A stretch of DNA of 56,226 bases from Flavobacteriales bacterium (GTDB lineage: Bacteria; Bacteroidota; Bacteroidia; Flavobacteriales_D; Crocinitomicaceae): contig JADFAL010000049.1 in NCBI GenBank assembly GCA_015665275.1, forward strand, positions 1 through 56,226, written 5' to 3'. A program made the position numbers and the translations under genes. Shown here in pieces: positions 52,478 to 56,226 of this stretch. The notes below the pieces were generated by a model. The model ran no database searches, was not told the DNA's origin, and saw only the letters and a program-made list of their open reading frames with translations. Numbering within the stretch: position 1 is the stretch's first letter; the number at the start of each line of letters is the position of its first letter.

Positions 52478-53602
52478 TTGAACTACACCTACCACCACTA
52501 CCAAACCGCGCTGGCGTTTCTGCATGGCGTTGGCCCAAGAAGGGCAAGGGCATTGATGTCTCACATACCTTCTCTTAAGGTGCTTTTTACCGCATCCTCC
52601 AAAGACCTTTCCCAACTTACGGGTTTATCTCCTGGATTTTTCGGGAAAATGGAACGAAACAAAGCACTAGAGAAAGCCGATCAAGCTATGAGTTTTCATA
52701 ACAATCATGGAATCAGTACTCTATTCTATAATGACTCCCACTTCTCTCGCCGACTCAATCAATGTGCCGATGCCCCTACTCAATTATTCATGAAGGGAAA
52801 TATGGACTTGAATCAGGCCCGATTTGTTGCTGTGGTGGGTACCCGATCAGCTACCGAATATGGCCAGCGATTGTGTAGGGAATTGATCGCTTCTTTTCAA
52901 GGAAGAAATATTGTCGTCGTCAGTGGATTAGCACTGGGAATTGACGCTCATGTGCACCGTTATTGCTTGGAGTTTGATGTTCCTACCATTGGTGTTTTGG
53001 GACATGGTCTGGACCGCATTTATCCTTCGAAACATCGTTCATTGGCAGCGCAAATGGTACATTCTGGGGCCTTATTAACGGAATTCGTTCCCGGGGTTGA
53101 CCCCGATCGTGAGAATTTTCCAAAGCGAAACAGAATTGTGGCTGGAATGTGCGATGCAACCATTGTAGTTGAAAGTAAGAGTTCTGGAGGTTCGCTAATC
53201 ACAGCACATATCGCAAATAGTTATAACAGAGATGTCTTTGCTTTTCCAGGATCAGTATACCAGGAAACATCGCAAGGATGCAACAATTTAATTGCTTCCT
53301 CCAAAGCACATTTGTTAGAGTCTCCGCATGCTTTTATTGAATTCATGCAATGGAATGAAACCATTGAAAGTTCGGATAATTCGCAGTTTCTATGTTTTCC
53401 TGAGATCTCGCAAATTCAGCAAGAAATTGTTCAGGAAGTTCAATCGCACCCTAAAATTCAATTGGACGTGCTTTCAGCTCAACTGGCCATTCCTATTTCT
53501 TCTTTGCAGGTAGAGTTATTACAATTGCGTCTTGCGGGTATTGTAGAGGAGCTTCCGGGGAAACAGTTGCAATTATTGCGTGGAATATATCACAGTACTT
53601 AA
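52478..53602 (+). CDS. dprA: DNA-processing protein DprA
   Basis: 374 aa from TTG 52478; no in-frame ATG exists back to the upstream stop. DprA loads RecA on incoming single-stranded DNA in natural transformation. Parts: N-terminal SAM-like helices (LAFLHGVGPRRARALMSHIP); Rossmann core VAVVGTRSATEYGQRLCREL (about 115), VVVSGLALGIDAHVHRYCLE, GVLGHGLDRIYPSKHRSLAA, LLTEFVPGVDPDRENFPKRN, RIVAGMCDATIVVESKSSGG; C-terminal winged-helix (about 310-374, HPKIQLDVLSAQLAIPISSL). It is divergent from the TonB receptor, and the strong terminator follows 4 nt after its stop. Confidence 0.95.
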   Translation: MNYTYHHYQTALAFLHGVGPRRARALMSHIPSLKVLFTASSKDLSQLTGLSPGFFGKMERNKALEKADQAMSFHNNHGISTLFYNDSHFSRRLNQCADAPTQLFMKGNMDLNQARFVAVVGTRSATEYGQRLCRELIASFQGRNIVVVSGLALGIDAHVHRYCLEFDVPTIGVLGHGLDRIYPSKHRSLAAQMVHSGALLTEFVPGVDPDRENFPKRNRIVAGMCDATIVVESKSSGGSLITAHIANSYNRDVFAFPGSVYQETSQGCNNLIASSKAHLLESPHAFIEFMQWNETIESSDNSQFLCFPEISQIQQEIVQEVQSHPKIQLDVLSAQLAIPISSLQVELLQLRLAGIVEELPGKQLQLLRGIYHST

Positions 53603-53605
53603 AAC

Positions 53606-53653
53606 AAAAAGCCCCGGCATCTCGACAAGCTCGATGACCGGGGCTAATATTTT
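53606..53653 (+). terminator. Hairpin terminator, GGCATCTCGA family (copy 2)
   Basis: AGCCCCGG-CATCTCGA-CAAG-CTCGATGA-CCGGGGCT, an 8-bp outer stem with a pairing inner arm, followed by AATATTTT. The same family as 21066-21112 in the opposite direction. It lies between the converging dprA and PpiD-like genes and can serve both. Confidence 0.8.
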
Positions 53654-53667
53654 AGAATTAACTCTTC

Positions 53668-55872
53668 TTAGTTTCTAATACGAATCGCTGAGAAACGACG
53701 GTTGTCAATTACCTCCGCCATATCTTTCAATGCATTCATAGCAGATGACTGAACCTGTCCGCGTCGCTCCGCCAACATTTGGTTCTTTTGTGTCGTATAA
53801 TCGCTAATTGCATCAGCGTTTTGAGACTTTTCAATCTTCACGACGTATACTCCTGACATTCCCTTCAATGGTTGTGTCATTTTACCGTCTTTCAATCCTG
53901 AGAACAATGCACCAACCACTTCTGGCTCACGAGCACCAGAACCCAAGTTCGATTTACCAAGAACTACTTCACCGCTCTGAACGAATAATTTTTCACTAGC
54001 CTCCAATTCGGAAAGTGACTTCTTTTCCATTTTATAATACAATGTTCTGTATTTCTTCTCTTTGATATATTCAGCCTCAACCATTGAGCGAGCATTCTCG
54101 AAAGTAGTCTCACCTTTCACTTTAATATCTGCCAATACTGCAACTACCCAACGATCTCCGTCTTTGATTGGTGATTGTACCAAGTCTCCCACTTCAGCGC
54201 CTTCTTCGAATGCCAAGCGGAAAAGCTCGTTCTCTGCAAATTCTGATGTAAACCCTCCAGATACTTTTGGCTCATTTTCAGAAATGGTCATCGAACGAAC
54301 GATCATATCAGAACGCTTCGCTAATGTGTCAAACTTCACGACCTTTCTGTATTTACCTTTAACACCGCTCATTCTTGTGTACATGTTGTCCAACAATTCA
54401 TAAGCGCTTGTCTCAGCATTGTTGATCGTTTCCATACTTGGATTCAAAACACGCTGAACAACTGCCAATGATGGTACTACATCGTCTTTGCGATCCAACA
54501 CCTCGATGATGTGGAATCCGAATTGCGTTTGAACGTAATCAATGGTTCCAACGGACTTCTCTGTTGCAAAATCTTCAAACTCAGGCACCATTTCGCTACC
54601 GATGAAGTTTTCGTATTTACCACCATCTTTCACAGGTTGTCCTGGTTGACGATCTTCAGAAAATTCGTTTACGTAATCTTCGAAGTTATCCGAGTTGATT
54701 AACGGCATTAATGAATCAACCGTTTTCTGTGCTTTCGCTACAGCAATACTATCTTCTCGTGCACCAGCGATCAAAATGTGACGCACTGACAAAAGTGGTC
54801 CTTTTGAAATCACTTTTGCAACACGTTTACCCCCTGCTTGTTCGTATGGTCCGATAACATCTCCTACCTGTGCAGTAGCAAATACGGTGTCCATGTTTGC
54901 AGGATACGTAAATCCTTGAGTAGCCAATCTGTTTTCTGATCCTTCTGGACGGAAACCAGCTTTACTTGCATAAGGAAGTGGATTTGCACCTGCATTTCTT
55001 ACAGTAAATAAAGAATCGTTTGTAGACTCTTCAAACCCTTTCGCTAATTCTTCAAGTTTCTGTTCGAAGGCAGCTGTATCTTCCGAAGATGGCAACACTT
55101 TGATATCTGCCCAACGAATAATGCGTTCAGAACGACGGTTCTTATACTTCGCATCTGACTTATGCTTCTTGTAGAAAGCACGCAACGCTTTGTCGCTCGT
55201 GTTGAATGTTTTGTCATCTACTTGGTTGTAGTTCATCACTACGAACTTCACCTCTTTCTTATTTTCGTTAGCAAGATATTGTTGCTTTGCTTCAAGATTC
55301 GTTACATATACACCTTGTGCAACAATGTCAAAATACTTCTGACGACGGCGCAAATTCATGTAGTAATCTTTCGTTTGCTGCCATGCATCTTTGGATGCTT
55401 TATCGTCGGCGCTTTTTAATTGATTGATTTGGTTCTCCAATGCTTTCGGATCGAAATTTCCTTGTGCATCTTTGAACGTATTTTTCAAATCCGGAAGTGG
55501 ATCGAAACCGTTTTTTGCATACAAGTACGCATCGAATTCGTCTTCGCTTACGTGAATTCCAAGAGCTTCAAACTCCTTCTCCAATAGTGATTCTTCAACG
55601 AACTGAGACCAAACCGCATCTTCGTTCACTTCTTGTGCCGGTTGACCAGAACGTTCTGCATTTGTTTGGGCAACTTTACGCGCCTCTTCCAACTTCGAGT
55701 TGTATTCATCGCGATCTAGTTTTTCTCCATACATGAGTCCAATTCCGTACTCCTCTTCCATTCCACCACCTAAATTAGGTCCTCCGGAAGTGAAAATAAA
55801 TACGACAATTGCGCCTCCTACTACGATTAGTAGTAACCAGGATCTCTCGCGAATTTTACCAATTAGTGCCAT
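53668..55872 (-). CDS. PpiD/SurA-like periplasmic peptidyl-prolyl isomerase
   Basis: 734 aa. N-terminal short tail KIRERS, one membrane helix (about 12-30, WLLLIVVGGAIVVFIFTSGG), then a long SurA-N-type helical part (about 60-210; EDAVWSQFVEESLLEKEFEA). A PPIC (parvulin) domain at about 360-470: LLSVRHILIAGAREDSIAVA, SDNFEDYVNEFSEDRQPGQP, GGKYENFIGSEMVPEFEDFA, IDYVQTQFGFHIIEVLDRK. A large C-terminal helical part follows. It is an inner-membrane chaperone for exported proteins, as for PpiD. A TATATTCG promoter-like element lies upstream at about 55898-55905. Confidence 0.93.
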   Translation of the reverse strand: MALIGKIRERSWLLLIVVGGAIVVFIFTSGGPNLGGGMEEEYGIGLMYGEKLDRDEYNSKLEEARKVAQTNAERSGQPAQEVNEDAVWSQFVEESLLEKEFEALGIHVSEDEFDAYLYAKNGFDPLPDLKNTFKDAQGNFDPKALENQINQLKSADDKASKDAWQQTKDYYMNLRRRQKYFDIVAQGVYVTNLEAKQQYLANENKKEVKFVVMNYNQVDDKTFNTSDKALRAFYKKHKSDAKYKNRRSERIIRWADIKVLPSSEDTAAFEQKLEELAKGFEESTNDSLFTVRNAGANPLPYASKAGFRPEGSENRLATQGFTYPANMDTVFATAQVGDVIGPYEQAGGKRVAKVISKGPLLSVRHILIAGAREDSIAVAKAQKTVDSLMPLINSDNFEDYVNEFSEDRQPGQPVKDGGKYENFIGSEMVPEFEDFATEKSVGTIDYVQTQFGFHIIEVLDRKDDVVPSLAVVQRVLNPSMETINNAETSAYELLDNMYTRMSGVKGKYRKVVKFDTLAKRSDMIVRSMTISENEPKVSGGFTSEFAENELFRLAFEEGAEVGDLVQSPIKDGDRWVVAVLADIKVKGETTFENARSMVEAEYIKEKKYRTLYYKMEKKSLSELEASEKLFVQSGEVVLGKSNLGSGAREPEVVGALFSGLKDGKMTQPLKGMSGVYVVKIEKSQNADAISDYTTQKNQMLAERRGQVQSSAMNALKDMAEVIDNRRFSAIRIRN

Positions 55873-55972
55873 TATTTTTGCTTAAATGAGTTTGCGAATA
55901 TAGTTAGATGAATTCATTTAAACAAACTTCTGCTTCTCTCATCCTTTAAGCTTTTTGGAAGTTTTTAGGGCG

Positions 55973-56012
55973 CAAAAAAAACCGCTCTTACTTCAAATGA
56001 AATAAGAGCGGG
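55973..56012 (-). terminator. Rho-independent terminator for the partial gene at the window edge
   Basis: On the minus strand CCGCTCTTA (56011-56003) pairs with TAAGAGCGG (55990-55982), with TTTCATTTGAAG loop, then eight Ts. It is the best-formed terminator in the window and lies 22 nt after the stop at 56034. Confidence 0.88.
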
Positions 56013-56033
56013 CTTAGGTATTATATCGGAAGG

Positions 56034-56226
56034 CTATCGAATCCCTCCTCCACCTCGTGTGGATGTTGGAGTTCTACCTTCTGGTTTTTTCTCTTCTTCA
56101 GCCTTCTTTTTTGCTGCTTCCTCTTCGGCTTTTTTCTTAGCTGCTTCTTGAGCCGCTTTCTTGGCTGCTGCTTCCTGAGCCGCTTTCTTAGCTGCTGCTT
56201 CTTGAGCCGCTTTCTTGGCTGCTGCT
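56034..56226 (-). CDS. C-terminal part of a Lys/Ala-repeat protein (5' end outside window)
   Basis: 63 visible residues end at TAG (56036-56034). The part near the window edge is three tandem copies of the nine-residue unit AAAKKAAQE, each exactly 27 nt; then diverged copies AAKKKAEEE AAKKKAEEE; then KKPEGRTPTSTRGGGGIR. Such alternating Lys/Ala/Glu repeats form long charged helices, as in TolA-like periplasmic proteins or histone H1-like DNA binders. The visible part cannot separate these. The gene ends with a strong terminator. Confidence 0.7.
   Translation of the reverse strand, partial: AAAKKAAQEAAAKKAAQEAAAKKAAQEAAKKKAEEEAAKKKAEEEKKPEGRTPTSTRGGGGIR
56145..56225 (-). repeat. Tandem 27-nt repeat, three units
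   Basis: Units start at 56145, 56172 and 56199; units 1 and 3 are identical and unit 2 differs at two positions. They lie in the reading frame of the partial protein and continue to the window edge, so copy number is unknown. Confidence 0.85.

Noticed and set aside
56145-56225. CRISPR or intergenic satellite
   Set aside because: The period is a multiple of three and in frame with a protein.

Overview
The window looks like a chromosomal segment of a marine or freshwater Bacteroidota, most likely Flavobacteriales (Cryomorphaceae/Crocinitomicaceae-like). The evidence is: secreted proteins with type IX secretion (T9SS) C-terminal sorting domains, a TonB-dependent receptor with a carboxypeptidase-regulatory N-terminus, HU-CCDC81/SPOR, MuiA and CotH proteins, many short lipoproteins, TAnnTTTG-type promoter elements, and almost no Shine-Dalgarno sequences. 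Base composition is moderate, except for a visibly AT-richer stretch at 3.8-4.9 kb. No rRNA, tRNA, transposase, integrase, prophage or CRISPR array was seen.

Layout. 0-3.8 kb: end of fbp and all of mfd. 3.8-4.9 kb: an AT-rich DUF4365 gene broken by one in-frame TAG. 5-9.2 kb: a lipoprotein, then a translationally coupled glycosyltransferase-glycosyltransferase-hydrolase operon. 9.2-14.9 kb (minus): a LETM1/TerB-like protein, then an envelope operon (lamin-tail T9SS protein, DUF3298-like protein, beta-barrel). 14.9-22.6 kb: asd, a TPR-arginine-methyltransferase-like gene broken by an in-frame TAA, an ECF sigma factor with a very large anti-sigma-like partner, and two envelope proteins. 22.6-27.7 kb: cytochrome c lipoprotein, SUFU-domain protein, T9SS beta-propeller, DUF6495-like protein, small membrane protein and dxr. 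27.8-31.5 kb: three reading frames each broken by one missing base (small exported membrane protein, GT-C-like membrane protein, BlaR1/M56-TonB) around an intact blaI-like gene. 31.6-40 kb: small membrane protein, GNAT, ChbG-like deacetylase, a 1286-residue MORN/YwqK-repeat protein, lipoprotein, and a TetR-ABC1 kinase pair. 40-56 kb: C1 peptidase, HU-CCDC81/SPOR, M14 peptidase, MuiA-like, lipoprotein, a TonB receptor-kdsB-CotH operon, dprA, PpiD-like foldase, and the C-terminus of a Lys/Ala-repeat protein.

The regulatory DNA is the most informative part. The blaI-like gene is preceded by three 18-bp palindromes, TAACTAA-N4-TTAGTTA, in exact 20-bp phase. Several genes have a TAnnTTTG-like element exactly 4 nt before the start codon, which implies leaderless mRNAs. 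Two terminators 32 kb apart are copies of one hairpin family. A composite T-tract/AATTACTAG/palindrome element recurs upstream of two genes that flank the sigma-factor operon.

Five genes carry a single reading-frame lesion each: two in-frame stops and three events equivalent to one lost base. Either the sequence contains local base-call errors (one sits in a T7 run) or this strain is losing, or phase-varying, these genes. Reads are needed to decide, and the calls below give the reconstructed spans.
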